A stretch of DNA of 64,000 nucleotides from contig NZ_JAENIM010000044.1 of NCBI RefSeq assembly GCF_016595495.1, forward strand, positions 124,001 through 188,000. Direction: 5' to 3'. The stretch's first letter is position 1. Every line of letters begins with the position of its first letter. The notes beneath the pieces were generated by a model. The model did not search any database and had not been told where the DNA came from. It was given only the letters and a program-made list of their open reading frames with translations. Of this stretch, positions 36,300-45,304 are shown one piece after another. The position numbers and the translations under genes are program-made. Source of the DNA: Persicirhabdus sediminis. Lineage in GTDB: Bacteria > Verrucomicrobiota > Verrucomicrobiia > Verrucomicrobiales > Akkermansiaceae.

Positions 36300-37481
36300 T
36301 TATTTGATGAATGCAGGCAGGATGTTTTTTGGTGTGGAGGCGAGCATTTTGCCCATGCCTTTGTTATGGGCGGTGGTGACGATGATGAGGTCGAGCTCAG
36401 GCAGGATGAGGATGAACTGGCCACCGGCGCCGCGACCGGAGATGCAGTTGTAGGTTTTGTCGCCAACTTGCATGTCTGACCCCCACCAGAAGTAGCCGTA
36501 ATGGGCGGCGCCGCTGGGGTTGGTATGGATGCGGCTGGTGGCTTGTTTGATAAATTCAGCGGGGATGAGCTGCTGGCCATTCCATTTGCCCTGGTTGAGG
36601 ATGAGCATGCCAAATTTGAGCATGTCGCGTGAGCGCATGCTACTGCCGGCGGCGGATTTGGGCAGTCCGCTGAGGTCTTGTTGCCAGCTGAATGTGGTGA
36701 TGCCGAGTTTGCCAAGTAGCTCGGATTGAATGAATTCATTGGCGCTGCCGGGCACGCTAGCTTCGACGACTTGCATGGTGATGGACGGGTCGGCGCCTTG
36801 GTATTTGTATTCTTGCTGGCCTGGCTGGATGGGCTCGGTGAGCTCGAGGTAAGTTTGGATTTGCCCTTGGCCACGGAGTTTTTCTGGGTTTTTGCGCACG
36901 GTGGCTGCGGCGGATTTTTTATCTACGCGGATGCCTGAGTGCATGTTCATGGCCTGGGCGAGGGTGATCTTGTCGGCTCCTTCAGCCAGCTGGCTGCGGT
37001 CGATTTCGCTGAGTAAATCAACGACGGGTTTGTCGATGTCCTGCATGGAAAAATGCCCCAGCTGGATGGCGCGACCGAGCGCCAGAGCGGTGTATGACTT
37101 GGTGATGGACATCTGATAGTGTGGGTAGTTGGCGCGGCCACGACGGTAGTAGGATTCAAAGAGCAATTTGCCATTTTGATAAATAAGCAAGCTATCCGTA
37201 GTATCGTGGTCACCTGCGGCAATCTCATGGGCATACTTTAGAATCATGTCCTTGTTGCCACCGTCGACGCCGAGTTGGCCGACGGCAATGCCATCATTCA
37301 TGTCCTTCGGCTGGCTGCTGATGAAGGCTTTTTCTAGATAGGGGATCTTGGCCTCCTTGGCGTGGGAAATATCCGCTGCATTGAGGTCGGTAAGCTCTGG
37401 AGCTAGACCATTGCTTTCTTCAGCTGGGCATAGTGACTGAATGAGAATGATGGCAATGGAGAGCAGCGTTGGATGTTTCAT
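36300..37481 (-). CDS. Serine hydrolase, beta-lactamase class C/PBP-type fold
   Basis: 393 residues with a signal peptide (1-20, LIQSLCPAEE). Catalytic S-x-x-K is S125-I-T-K128 in YQMSITKSYTALALG, with the fold's later tyrosine motif in the YKYQGADP region and LMPKGRG-like C-terminal turns (GRGAGGQFILILPELDLIIVTTAHN). It belongs to the beta-lactamase/esterase superfamily of class C type, with D-peptidase, esterase or lactamase activities. The function cannot be assigned from sequence. It is convergent with the esterase gene and opposite to it in strand. Confidence 0.85.
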   Translation of the reverse strand: MKHPTLLSIAIILIQSLCPAEESNGLAPELTDLNAADISHAKEAKIPYLEKAFISSQPKDMNDGIAVGQLGVDGGNKDMILKYAHEIAAGDHDTTDSLLIYQNGKLLFESYYRRGRANYPHYQMSITKSYTALALGRAIQLGHFSMQDIDKPVVDLLSEIDRSQLAEGADKITLAQAMNMHSGIRVDKKSAAATVRKNPEKLRGQGQIQTYLELTEPIQPGQQEYKYQGADPSITMQVVEASVPGSANEFIQSELLGKLGITTFSWQQDLSGLPKSAAGSSMRSRDMLKFGMLILNQGKWNGQQLIPAEFIKQATSRIHTNPSGAAHYGYFWWGSDMQVGDKTYNCISGRGAGGQFILILPELDLIIVTTAHNKGMGKMLASTPKNILPAFIK

Positions 37482-37823
37482 GAGATGTGTATGACTTGTA
37501 TAAGATTAACTAGTTGTATCTAGTACTATGGATCTGGCGAGGTAATTGATGCTTATGGTAACGTGAAGTTTGTCTAATTTAACACGGTTAACTTGTCCGA
37601 CGGAACGCGTGTTTAATGCATTAGCTTTATTGAGGGGTGTACAAATCGATCATTTTGCATTATATGTGGATGCCTAAATGGAAAATCCGCGGTCACCCGA
37701 AACCAGTTGTTTTCCCTTAGTAGCACCCCCCGTTGAAACCTCCGGAAATTTCCCCTGCTGCCCCGTGATTCTATAAGAATCTAATGCTAAGTTAGATAAA
37801 TTAAACAGACAAAGAGAACGACC
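37482..37823. other. Intergenic region, no gene seen
   Basis: About 340 bp upstream of the repeat protein gene. It has a short inverted repeat TTAAC-ACG-GTTAA at 37579-37591. A long reverse-strand frame crossing into the next gene (37674-38336) is a frame shadow of the repeat. Confidence 0.6.
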
Positions 37824-38678
37824 ATGAATCAGCTGGAAAGTGCCAATGATCAAGAACAAGCTCACCGCGATGCGTTGATCGCAGCGAGGGAGCGTGTCAG
37901 CACGCCGGAAGAACAAGCCAATGCAATTGGCTTGAGCTTTGAGGAGCAAATCCGGCAATGGAAAAAGAGCAAGCAGGAGGCTGCTCAGGCAGCTCAAGCG
38001 AGTGAGCAAGCGGCAGTAGTAGCGGAAGCCAAAGCTGTCATCCAACCTGCTGCAGAAGCACCAGCGAAGGTAGAAAATCCGCCAGTAGCTGAAGTGGTGA
38101 AACCAGTTGTCGAGGAAGTGAAGCCAGTAGCTGAAGTGGCGCAACCGGTTGTCGAGCAAGTGAAACCAGTAGCTGAAGTGGCGAAACCGGTTGTCGAGGA
38201 AGTGAAACCAGTAGCTGAAGTGGCGAAACCGGTTGTCGAGGAAGTGAAACCAGTAGCTGAAGTGGCGAAACCGGTTGTCGAGGAAGAAAAGCCAGCTGCT
38301 GAGGAAGAAAAACCAGCCGAAGCTGCAGGTGGCCAAAGTTTGCTAGAACAGTTTTTAAGTGCATCTAAAGCACGCGCCGAACAAGGAGAGTCAGCTGACC
38401 TGTCTAGCTTGACAGGAACTCAGGCGATCAATGTAGAAAGCTCACCGTCACGCCCACTTGCCTCGCAGACGACGGCGCAAGTTCGCCCGCTCACAGGGGC
38501 TCAGCAGGCAGCCATGGCACGTGCGCACGCAGCACAAGTACGCTCTGCTAGAATTGATGTGAAACCACATCACGGCGCTAATTTACCTGCATCCGCCCGC
38601 CCACAAAGAGAGGCTAGACCTTCCGTTTCAGTGAGCGAGCATTTGAAAAAGTTCTCCCCACCACCACAAGCAGAATAG
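37824..38678 (+). CDS. Charged repeat protein, Val/Pro/Glu/Lys-rich
   Basis: 284 residues with no signal peptide or TM. After an acidic N-terminal helical region (1-90) comes a 14-residue repeat of the type KPVAEVAKPVVEEV, in about five near-perfect copies (38094-38300 in DNA, 42-bp unit). The repeat alternates charged and Val/Pro residues, predicting an extended, flexible chain. The C-terminal part is Ala, Arg and Ser-rich (VRPLTGAQQAAMARAHAAQVRSARIDVKPHHG). No family is recognised. Low-complexity linkers of this sort occur in TonB-like and surface proteins, but without a membrane anchor its location is unclear. A terminator follows. Confidence 0.7.
   Translation: MNQLESANDQEQAHRDALIAARERVSTPEEQANAIGLSFEEQIRQWKKSKQEAAQAAQASEQAAVVAEAKAVIQPAAEAPAKVENPPVAEVVKPVVEEVKPVAEVAQPVVEQVKPVAEVAKPVVEEVKPVAEVAKPVVEEVKPVAEVAKPVVEEEKPAAEEEKPAEAAGGQSLLEQFLSASKARAEQGESADLSSLTGTQAINVESSPSRPLASQTTAQVRPLTGAQQAAMARAHAAQVRSARIDVKPHHGANLPASARPQREARPSVSVSEHLKKFSPPPQAE
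38094..38300 (+). repeat. 42-bp tandem repeat inside coding sequence
   Basis: About five copies of a 42-bp unit encoding KPVAEVAKPVVEEV. Copies 2-4 are almost identical in DNA, so expansion is recent or gene conversion is active; the copy number may vary between strains. Confidence 0.8.
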
Positions 38679-38692
38679 CTTGGTGTGAGCAT

Positions 38693-38734
38693 CATCCAGC
38701 CAGCTAGACGTCTAGCTAGCTGGATGTTTTTTTT
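38693..38734 (+). terminator. Rho-independent terminator built from the CAGCTAG/CAGCTGG words
   Basis: CATCCAGCCAGCTAGA and TCTAGCTAGCTGGATG form a 16-bp stem (one mismatch) with a CG loop, then eight T. It ends the repeat-protein gene and abuts the reverse-strand barrel gene. Confidence 0.88.
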
Positions 38735-39480
38735 TAGTATTTAAAGCGAATGCCAATGCCGCCGCCCCAGTCGTAAGGTCGGTCTGAGCCGAGGCCAACT
38801 AACAAATCGCAATACACTGCGGCTTTTTCGCTGACATGTCTGCCTAGCTGGAGCTCAGCAGTGGCTGGCATGTGCTGGTTGTTATCCCACTCGATGGGCA
38901 ACTTAGCATCCAGCTTGGCCCACATTTTTTGTGGCAATGGCTGCAGCGCGATGAGGCGAAATGCAGTGGTATTGACGTCATCACCGCTGTAGCTGGTGAA
39001 GTGCTGAACCAATGGAATGAGGCTAGTATTGCTAGGTAGATTCATCGAGATACCGAGGAATGGAGCTAGCTGGTCTGAGCCGCTGCCAATGCCCTTGCTT
39101 TGATCGCCAAAGTCAATGATCCAGTCGAGTCCTGCAGCCATGCGGTAGCCAGTTTCTCCCCATTTGCCATCTTGGCCAAAGTAGATCGCCTTGAGCGTCA
39201 TGGACTCCCAGCCTGAGGCATGTTTGCCGGTGGTATTGGTTTCCCAATAGTGGAGTTCGTATTTGATCTTCAGCTTGTCGTTAGCCATGAACGCGCCGTC
39301 GATAAAATAGTCATTGATGTGATCGCCAGACTCGAGGCTGAGGTACTGCCAGCGCACATCTGTATTGCGTGATTTTGATAGCGGGTTGCTAGGGTTTTCC
39401 GCTTCTGAGCTTTCCGCTAGAGCCAGCTGGGCGGGGGCGAGTGAAAGCGTAAGTAGGGATGTTAGCAGTGATCTTTGCAT
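38734..39480 (-). CDS. Outer-membrane barrel protein (transporter-like), cassette A
   Basis: 248 residues with a signal peptide (1-22, APAQLALAES). The mature part is rich in amphipathic beta strands (RWQYLSLESGDHINDYFIDGAF, GSGSDQLAPFLGISMNLPSNTSLIPLVQHFTSYSG) and ends in an aromatic residue (GIGIRFKY). The pattern resembles the outer-membrane family annotated as neuromedin U or MetA-pathway-of-phenol-degradation-type transporters. It shares the reverse strand with the cassette A sulfatase, 53 bp upstream. A palindromic hairpin separates the two, so it may be partly independent. The cargo is unknown. Confidence 0.68.
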   Translation of the reverse strand: MQRSLLTSLLTLSLAPAQLALAESSEAENPSNPLSKSRNTDVRWQYLSLESGDHINDYFIDGAFMANDKLKIKYELHYWETNTTGKHASGWESMTLKAIYFGQDGKWGETGYRMAAGLDWIIDFGDQSKGIGSGSDQLAPFLGISMNLPSNTSLIPLVQHFTSYSGDDVNTTAFRLIALQPLPQKMWAKLDAKLPIEWDNNQHMPATAELQLGRHVSEKAAVYCDLLVGLGSDRPYDWGGGIGIRFKY

Positions 39481-39490
39481 GATGAAAAAT

Positions 39491-39518
39491 GGAGCCAGAT
39501 CCAGCTGGATCTGACTCC
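39491..39518. terminator. Palindromic hairpin between barrel and sulfatase genes
   Basis: AGATCCAG/CTGGATCT is a perfect 16-bp palindrome, extended by GGAGYC arms to 28 bp. It lies between the cassette A sulfatase stop and the next gene. T tract is lacking, so termination is partial at best. Confidence 0.5.
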
Positions 39519-39532
39519 ATAGTTAGATTAGC

Positions 39533-41191
39533 TTATTGCCAAGAAGTGAATGTTTTCACTGCCTCGATAGATTCTGGGCGCAGGTTCTCGATGCCCTCGT
39601 AGGGAGCGCCTTTGCCCAGCTTGTTGTGTGGGTATTTTTTAATCGTCATCATGTGGCGCTTGACCATGTCTTGGAAGCTGGCGCCAGACCACAGAGCCAT
39701 ACCGATGTGGGAGTTCTCCTCACGTGGATCACGGTACAGGTTGTACACAGGTGCCGCTGCTCCAGGCACGCCAGGCGCAGGAAGGTGCATCTTGAACTCG
39801 TTCTTTACCACTGAGCGTAATAGATCATTTTCGTAGATGTAGACGTAGTCGCGGCGTCCGTTGTGTTCGCCTTCTAGCAACAGGGCAGTTTGGTCAATGC
39901 CATCAATCACGCGGTCGCGTGGGATGTAGTCGGTAGCTTGAGCCACTCTAGCAAAGGTGGTGAAGAGGTCGGATACAAAAACCATATCGCCAGCGGCAGA
40001 GCCAGCTTCTACGACGCCGGGCCAGCGGACAAAGGCATCGACGCGCACGCCGCCTTCGAGGTGGTTAGTTTTGCCGCCACGATAGATCAACTCTGATAGA
40101 CCGGAGGTGCCCGCGTAGTGGTACATCAACCCGTTGTCCGCCATGAGCACGACGATGGTATTGTCGCTGATGCCGAGCTCGTCCACCTTGGTGAAAATTT
40201 CGCCGAGGAAATCGTCAATCTTCTGTAGTTTCTCAGCGTGGAAGCCACCATTGAGCGTGGTATTTTCCTCGCCGTCATTGACGAAGTTGAGCGGCCACAG
40301 CGGCCAGTATTGCAGGAAGAATGGTTTGTCTTCTTTGGCTAACTTATCTAGCTGATCGAGAGTTTGCTTCTGGTAGCGGTAGTTCATTTTGACGTAATGA
40401 TCTTGCGTCCATTCTTCTCCCGGCTGCAGGTCTACTTCTTTGGCTTTGCCGCCAGCTACCGCTTCCACACCAGTGACTAGGCCTGTTGGACGGAATTTGC
40501 TATCGAGGTCAAACTCGGATGTTTGCGTGTGTGGTGCAAAGCCAAACATGTTGTTAGCATCGGCACATTCTTTAGTCATTAGAGACAGCTGCACTTGCTG
40601 GTGCAGCGGGAAAACCGCGTAGTCAAAACCTTGATTGTGCGGGTAAGCTTGCTCGATGTCTCCTTGGTGCCACTTGCCGACGTGCGCCGTATTGTAGCCA
40701 GCTTGTTTGAGCACCTCAGCAATCGTCACTTCATTTTCTGGTAGGCCTTCGCCCACTAAGGCCACTTTGACCTCTTTGATGCCAGAGCGCACCGCGTAGC
40801 GTCCCGTGAGGAAGGCAGCGCGAGTAGGTGTGCATGATGGCTCGGTGTACATGCGCATCAGCGACATGCCTTCGTTAGCAAACTTGTTGATGCTCGGCGT
40901 CTTGATGCCCATGACGTAGTTCATGGCGCGGTTGCCCATTTGCCCAAAGCTCACATCATCGATGAGAACGTAGAGAATGTTAGGTCGTTTGCCGTCATTC
41001 TTTTCTCTGATGTTAGCTAGTTTGGCTTCGATCTCTTTATCTTGAGCCGCCCATTTTTGTGCGTGCTGTTTTTTGACAAATTCGAATTCACCGTCGTGAA
41101 TGATAGGTTTTTCTTCAGCGTGAGCTGAGATGATGCCCGCGGCGATGACGCCGATGGGAGCTAGGTATTTGAATAGGGAGTGGTGTTTCAT
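39533..41191 (-). CDS. Arylsulfatase-type sulfatase with N-terminal extension, cassette A
   Basis: 552 residues with a signal peptide (1-25, ISAHAEEKP). Between it and the sulfatase fold is a ~40-residue helical extension (IIHDGEFEFVKKQHAQKW, then AAQDKEIEAKLANIREK) shared with the 45418 sulfatase. Metal-binding Asp78-Asp79 are in ILYVLIDDVSFG. The active site is C120-T-P-T-R124 (EPSCTPTRAAFLTGRYAVR). VGKWHQGD and VLMADNGLMYHYAG follow. The ending LRPESIEAVKTF also matches the paralogue. It belongs to S1; the substrate is unknown. It is expressed with the barrel at 41238 under a divergent AraC gene. Confidence 0.92.
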   Translation of the reverse strand: MKHHSLFKYLAPIGVIAAGIISAHAEEKPIIHDGEFEFVKKQHAQKWAAQDKEIEAKLANIREKNDGKRPNILYVLIDDVSFGQMGNRAMNYVMGIKTPSINKFANEGMSLMRMYTEPSCTPTRAAFLTGRYAVRSGIKEVKVALVGEGLPENEVTIAEVLKQAGYNTAHVGKWHQGDIEQAYPHNQGFDYAVFPLHQQVQLSLMTKECADANNMFGFAPHTQTSEFDLDSKFRPTGLVTGVEAVAGGKAKEVDLQPGEEWTQDHYVKMNYRYQKQTLDQLDKLAKEDKPFFLQYWPLWPLNFVNDGEENTTLNGGFHAEKLQKIDDFLGEIFTKVDELGISDNTIVVLMADNGLMYHYAGTSGLSELIYRGGKTNHLEGGVRVDAFVRWPGVVEAGSAAGDMVFVSDLFTTFARVAQATDYIPRDRVIDGIDQTALLLEGEHNGRRDYVYIYENDLLRSVVKNEFKMHLPAPGVPGAAAPVYNLYRDPREENSHIGMALWSGASFQDMVKRHMMTIKKYPHNKLGKGAPYEGIENLRPESIEAVKTFTSWQ

Positions 41192-41237
41192 GTTACGTTG
41201 TTTGTTATGTGAAAATGTTTCAGCTGGATAAGCTTGT

Positions 41238-42053
41238 TTACCAAGAATAGGTGACGCCGAGCATTGGTCCGCTCATGGTGACGTCGTAGACAAAGTCGTC
41301 TTCAGAATAGTCGATGCCAATGCCACGATAGGCTAGGCCAAGGTCCCAGCAGTCGTTGATGCTGTAGCCTAGCAATGCCATGGCTTCCCAGTTGAAGTCT
41401 GAAGAAACGCCAAAACCGCCAACTTCTCCAACCGCTCGGAGAAACCATTTTTCGCTGAGCTGGTGGCTAATACGAAGGCCAATCACAGGATCAAACCAGC
41501 CTTCAGTATTACGTTGTTCGATGTTAGCTAGGCCATTGAGCTCTAGCTGAGTATCAACATAGTTGTAGCTGATGCCACCGTAGGCATCGATGCTTGTTGT
41601 TTGCTTATCGTAGAAGCGGTAGTAAGCAAGCGCTTTGGCGCGAACTGTCTCTAGAGTGAGTTCTGAGCTTTCTAAAACCGGACCAGGTGTAGGTAAGTCA
41701 GCATTGCCTTTGAGCTTGAGCCAGAGGCCGTCTAATGCAAATCCCCATTTGCCTTTACGTGCCTCAAAGTAGGCAGCTCCGCCGATTTCTAATTTATCAG
41801 CGATGTCGCTAAAGGCGGCATCAACGCCAATGTTTTGACCGCCGAGCCCAACCGTTCCTTCTAAGCCTGCCATGAGAAGATATGGAGAAATCGAGAATTC
41901 CCATTGGTCAGCAGGTGGAGCTGTGGCGATGGTTATATCATCGGAGACTGAGTAATTTTCTCCAGCTAGTACGCTAGATGTCATAGTTAGAGCGAGGCTG
42001 CTGAGGGCCGCTAGAGGGAGCAATTTTTTTGTGAGAGTAGTTTGTGTTGCCAT
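41238..42053 (-). CDS. Outer-membrane barrel protein, cassette A
   Basis: 271 residues with a signal peptide (1-29, TSSVLAGEN). Strand pattern: WEFSISPYLLMAGLEGTVGLGGQN, GKWGFALDGLWLKLKGNADLPT, IDAYGGISYNYVDTQLEL, WDLGLAYRGIGIDYSEDDFVY, and a final aromatic residue (GVTYSW). This fits an outer-membrane porin-like barrel of the OmpA/porin-like superfamily. It is the first gene of the reverse-strand group in cassette A, downstream of the divergent regulator at 42248. It may import the sulfated substrate. No closer family is recognised. Confidence 0.72.
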   Translation of the reverse strand: MATQTTLTKKLLPLAALSSLALTMTSSVLAGENYSVSDDITIATAPPADQWEFSISPYLLMAGLEGTVGLGGQNIGVDAAFSDIADKLEIGGAAYFEARKGKWGFALDGLWLKLKGNADLPTPGPVLESSELTLETVRAKALAYYRFYDKQTTSIDAYGGISYNYVDTQLELNGLANIEQRNTEGWFDPVIGLRISHQLSEKWFLRAVGEVGGFGVSSDFNWEAMALLGYSINDCWDLGLAYRGIGIDYSEDDFVYDVTMSGPMLGVTYSW

Positions 42054-42247
42054 TGGCTAGTTAGTTAGGTGAGCTGTTTTTATTTATAACTGATGACGTG
42101 ATAGTCAAACGGAGTCGTTTTGCAGTTTGCGAAAAAGGGATAGAGGGCTTATAAATATTTTGTTCATAGGGGATTATCGCGAATACCAACGTTTGCTCGG
42201 GGCTCGTCTCACATGGCTAGAATTATCGATCAGATTATAGGCAAATC

Positions 42248-43216
42248 ATGAGCAAGCTAGTAAAAAACGGTAGCAGAGAAATATCTATGTCTAGGCTGAG
42301 AGTTGATGCTCAATGCGTTGATTCTCTACGTGAGAAAGTCTGTGCTTGGGATTTGGATTTCATGCAGTTAGAAAAAGGCGGGCTTGCTGCTACCATAGAG
42401 CAAGCGGCGCTTGCTCGCTTGTTAATGACTCGCGGCCAGTTTTCACGTAAGCTAGAACAACGTGGTGGATCGCCAGTTGGCTACCGGACATTTGGTTTCT
42501 CTCTGAATCCAGAGTCGCCTTTTTCATGGCGGGGCCACTCTGTTGAGGCTAACAAAGTGCTCTTGTTTCCACAAAATGGCGAGTTGTATGCTGTGTCTGA
42601 GCCGGGGTTTCACGTGATGACGGTGTCTGTGCCAGAGGCGTATTTTGATGCTTATTTAGACAAGAATTTTTCTTTGCTAGATCAGCAGCGGCTGAAGCGC
42701 CAGGAGGTATTTGAATGTTCAGATAGAGCAATGAACCAGCTGAGGCAGACATTTTCTTATGCCTTGCGTGGTGAGGAGCTAGCGCCAGCTCAGACTGGCT
42801 GGTTAGAGAGTGAAATGATGACAGCGCTGTTTGGCGCCTGCATAGAGGGGCAAGACCTTGTTTCTCTGCGAGCTGGTAGAAGGCAAAAACTGGTACTAGC
42901 GGCGACGGAATCTATCGAGCAGATGGGTGGGCACAAACTGAATATCTGTGAGCTGAGTACTGAGCTGGGAGTGAGTGTACGCACGCTGGAGTATGCATTT
43001 AGAGATCACTATCAGCTGGGGCCAAAAGCCTACTCGATTGCTTATCGAATGGCGCAAGTTAGGCGTGAGCTGCTGAGAATGGACGGAGCGCATGGAGGCG
43101 TCGCCGCGGTAGCCTCAGCGTGGGGGTTTAAGCATTTGGGGAAATTTTCCGCCAGCTACAGACAGTTTTTTGGTGAGCTGCCATCACAGACACTAGCTGA
43201 GCGACATGGGGCCTAG
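42248..43216 (+). CDS. AraC-type regulator, cassette A
   Basis: 322 residues. The C-terminal region (about 215-320) has two HTH motifs: LNICELSTELGVSVRTLEYAFRDHYQ and VAAVASAWGFKHLGKFSASYRQFFGELPSQTL. The N-terminal 200 residues contain a paralogue-shared core: GYRTFGFSL, FSWRGHSVEANKVLLFPQNGELYAVS. The same core occurs in the regulator at 47195. It is divergent from the reverse-strand barrel/sulfatase group, 194 bp away. This fits activation by a ligand, possibly the desulfated product or substrate. The N-terminal fold is not the common cupin of AraC. Confidence 0.86.
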   Translation: MSKLVKNGSREISMSRLRVDAQCVDSLREKVCAWDLDFMQLEKGGLAATIEQAALARLLMTRGQFSRKLEQRGGSPVGYRTFGFSLNPESPFSWRGHSVEANKVLLFPQNGELYAVSEPGFHVMTVSVPEAYFDAYLDKNFSLLDQQRLKRQEVFECSDRAMNQLRQTFSYALRGEELAPAQTGWLESEMMTALFGACIEGQDLVSLRAGRRQKLVLAATESIEQMGGHKLNICELSTELGVSVRTLEYAFRDHYQLGPKAYSIAYRMAQVRRELLRMDGAHGGVAAVASAWGFKHLGKFSASYRQFFGELPSQTLAERHGA

Positions 43217-43295
43217 CTGGCTTAGAGCAGCGTGCCGCTCGGCTTTAGTCTGCTGGGGGGCTGACGGCTATTTTTGGATCTAGAAATGGCAAGAT

Positions 43296-44072
43296 CTATG
43301 ACTTAGGGAACATGAACTGCAACTGTAGACGGAAGGTGTAATCACCGTAGTCTTCAGGCTTTTCGATATTGTAGTAGATCTGCGCGTTTAGGTTCACTGG
43401 TTGCTTGCCCCAGCGCATGATTTTACCGATACCGCCGCCAATAGGTACCACCCAGCGATCGCTAGAGTCGGCATTCCAGTTAGCCGTGATGATGGGAGCT
43501 GAGACTAGGTACCAGCCGTTGTCCATGTTGTAGTTTACAAAGATTTGTGAGTAGAAGCTATTGAGTTGGTCGGTATCATCAAAGCCCCAAGTGTTGCTGG
43601 CAAGTCCACCAGCTACCCATTTGTCTTTGATGTAGACACCGACAGCTGAGATGCCGCCACCCCATTGGTCGAGGCCTAGGTTGTTAGTTGCTGTCGGCAT
43701 GTAGAGAGTTGGGCCTACTCCCCAGGTGATGTAGTTAACGGGCTCTTGGGGTGAGAACCAGCCGGTAAATGATGTGTCGCCTAGCCCATTGATATTGCCG
43801 CTGCCAACGGGATCTGGCGCGCTTACCACAGGTAGAATGGTGCGTGTGATCAAGTTCCAGTCCTCGGATAGCGTAAATGGTAGCACAGGCTGGATGTTCA
43901 GCGAGTTACTGACGTCACCACCTCGATTACCAAAAGTCGTATTATTTTGAAATGGTAGACTGATCATTGAGGCTAGCGGGTTCTGCGCCGCTGCCGCTAG
44001 ATCATCGCTCTGGGCATAGCTAGGAGAGCAGAGGCTAAGGAGCGATAATAGAGAAAAAATGGACTTTTTCAT
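43296..44072 (-). CDS. Outer-membrane transporter-like barrel, cassette B
   Basis: 258 residues with a signal peptide (1-20, LCSPSYAQS). The start LAAAAQNPLASMISLPFQNNTTFGNRGGDVSN and LNIQPVLPFTLSEDWNLITRTILPVV recalls the outer-membrane proteins annotated neuromedin U or phenol-degradation transporter. Later strands: GLGDTSFTGWFSP, WGVGPTLYMPTATNNLGLDQWGGGISAVGVY, RWGKQPVNLNAQIYYN. It resembles the barrel at 38734 in type. It is the last gene of the reverse-strand group after the substrate-binding protein. Hydrophobic or aromatic cargo is known for some family members; here it is inferred only. Confidence 0.75.
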   Translation of the reverse strand: MKKSIFSLLSLLSLCSPSYAQSDDLAAAAQNPLASMISLPFQNNTTFGNRGGDVSNSLNIQPVLPFTLSEDWNLITRTILPVVSAPDPVGSGNINGLGDTSFTGWFSPQEPVNYITWGVGPTLYMPTATNNLGLDQWGGGISAVGVYIKDKWVAGGLASNTWGFDDTDQLNSFYSQIFVNYNMDNGWYLVSAPIITANWNADSSDRWVVPIGGGIGKIMRWGKQPVNLNAQIYYNIEKPEDYGDYTFRLQLQFMFPKS

Positions 44073-44163
44073 TGTTGTTAGTGTGTGTTGTTTTGTGTGT
44101 TAATGATGATTAGAGATGGGGGGAGAAAAAATCACCAGAGAGAGTGTGTGATGTAGTCACTCA

Positions 44164-45258
44164 TTAGACCTTTTCTGATAGACTTAACGAAGCCGGGTGA
44201 AACAGCTGGTCGATTTCTAGCTTATGCTTAGCTAATCCCTGTTCGTGAGAGTATTGGAACAGGGCATTGAGCGTTTTCTTGTTTGGCTCAATTCCGTATG
44301 GCCACCAATTCTCACCCATAAGGTCGATAGTATTTTCTACTTCTTGATTGGCCCAAGGCAGAGAATTAAAAATCCAAGCATTCTCCTTCAAGTGGTTCAA
44401 ACATAGAGTTTTTGATTCGCAGTAGGCATCAAAGATTGCTTGTGCGAGCCATGGCTGAGCATTGATCAGTGACTTCTTGATAGCCACTGCATGCATGATT
44501 GGAAAGATACCGGTTTCTTTAAAGTAGGCTTGCTCGGTGGCCCGGAAATCTGGAAATAATCTGGAGACGAGAGGGTTTCCATCGATATAGGCCTGCGGCT
44601 CTACGGCGTGGAAAAGAGCATCGACATCTCCATCCACAAGCATTTGAGATTCATCTTTGCCCTCTGGCCCACTAGCAACTTTGAGCCCATCAGGAATCAT
44701 GAGCTCTTGTTTTGAAACTGTACCAGTAGCTCCGGCGGATGAGTCTTTTGAGGAGACTACCCATTCAACGTCTTGTGGGGAAATTCCATATTGATGTTGT
44801 AAGATTCCGCGAATCCAAGTTAGCGAAGTGGATGAAAAACCGGGCGTGGCAATGCGCCTACCCTTGAGGTCTTCAGGTTTCTTGATGCCAGCATCCGTAC
44901 GAATGAAAATACTCTTGTGTCGAAAGGTTCTAACGGGAAATATAGGTAATAAAGTATAATCTCTGAAGCCTTCATTCGCATAGGCTAACATGAATGGATG
45001 TAAGCCGATTTCGGTTACCTCTCTGGAGGCCTTACCAGAGAAGACGTCGGTATTCATCTCACCGATTCGCCCACGCTCAAAGCTGTAATCACAGCCATCA
45101 ATGCTCACTTTACCTTCAGCTAAAGCGGCCACCCGATCAAAATCATAGCCAGCAATTTTAAGCTTCATCTTTGATTTGGTACTATTAGATGCTCTGAGGA
45201 TGTTAGGGGAGAGCGCGGCTGACAGCCCGAGTAGGCTGAGGAAATGACGACGATACAT
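44164..45258 (-). CDS. Periplasmic substrate-binding protein, dihydroxyphthalate decarboxylase-like family, cassette B
   Basis: 364 residues with a signal-type N-terminus (YRRHFLSLLGLSAALSPN). KLKIAGYDFDRVAALAEGKVSIDG, then EVTEIGLHPFMLAYANEGFRDYTLLPIFPVRTFRHKSIFIRTDAG near 75-120, IATPGFSSTSLTWIRGILQ, VVSSKDSSAG and the DALFHAVEPQAYIDGNPLV region match the type-2 periplasmic-binding fold family that includes 4,5-dihydroxyphthalate decarboxylase homologues and NMT1/THI5-like proteins. Members here are usually substrate-binding proteins of uncertain ligand. No ABC permease or ATPase gene is nearby, so its partner is elsewhere or absent. It lies between the cassette B barrel and sulfatase genes. 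Confidence 0.82.
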   Translation of the reverse strand: MYRRHFLSLLGLSAALSPNILRASNSTKSKMKLKIAGYDFDRVAALAEGKVSIDGCDYSFERGRIGEMNTDVFSGKASREVTEIGLHPFMLAYANEGFRDYTLLPIFPVRTFRHKSIFIRTDAGIKKPEDLKGRRIATPGFSSTSLTWIRGILQHQYGISPQDVEWVVSSKDSSAGATGTVSKQELMIPDGLKVASGPEGKDESQMLVDGDVDALFHAVEPQAYIDGNPLVSRLFPDFRATEQAYFKETGIFPIMHAVAIKKSLINAQPWLAQAIFDAYCESKTLCLNHLKENAWIFNSLPWANQEVENTIDLMGENWWPYGIEPNKKTLNALFQYSHEQGLAKHKLEIDQLFHPASLSLSEKV

Positions 45259-45304
45259 GACGATTAGTTAGGTAGGAGTGGAGAGTGAAATAAAAGAGAG
45301 AAAA

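Noticed and set aside
37674-38336. 220-residue reverse-strand frame rich in FHFLDNRFRHFSYW repeats
   Set aside because: It is the antisense frame of the 42-bp repeat in the gene at 37824; repeat periodicity keeps it open.
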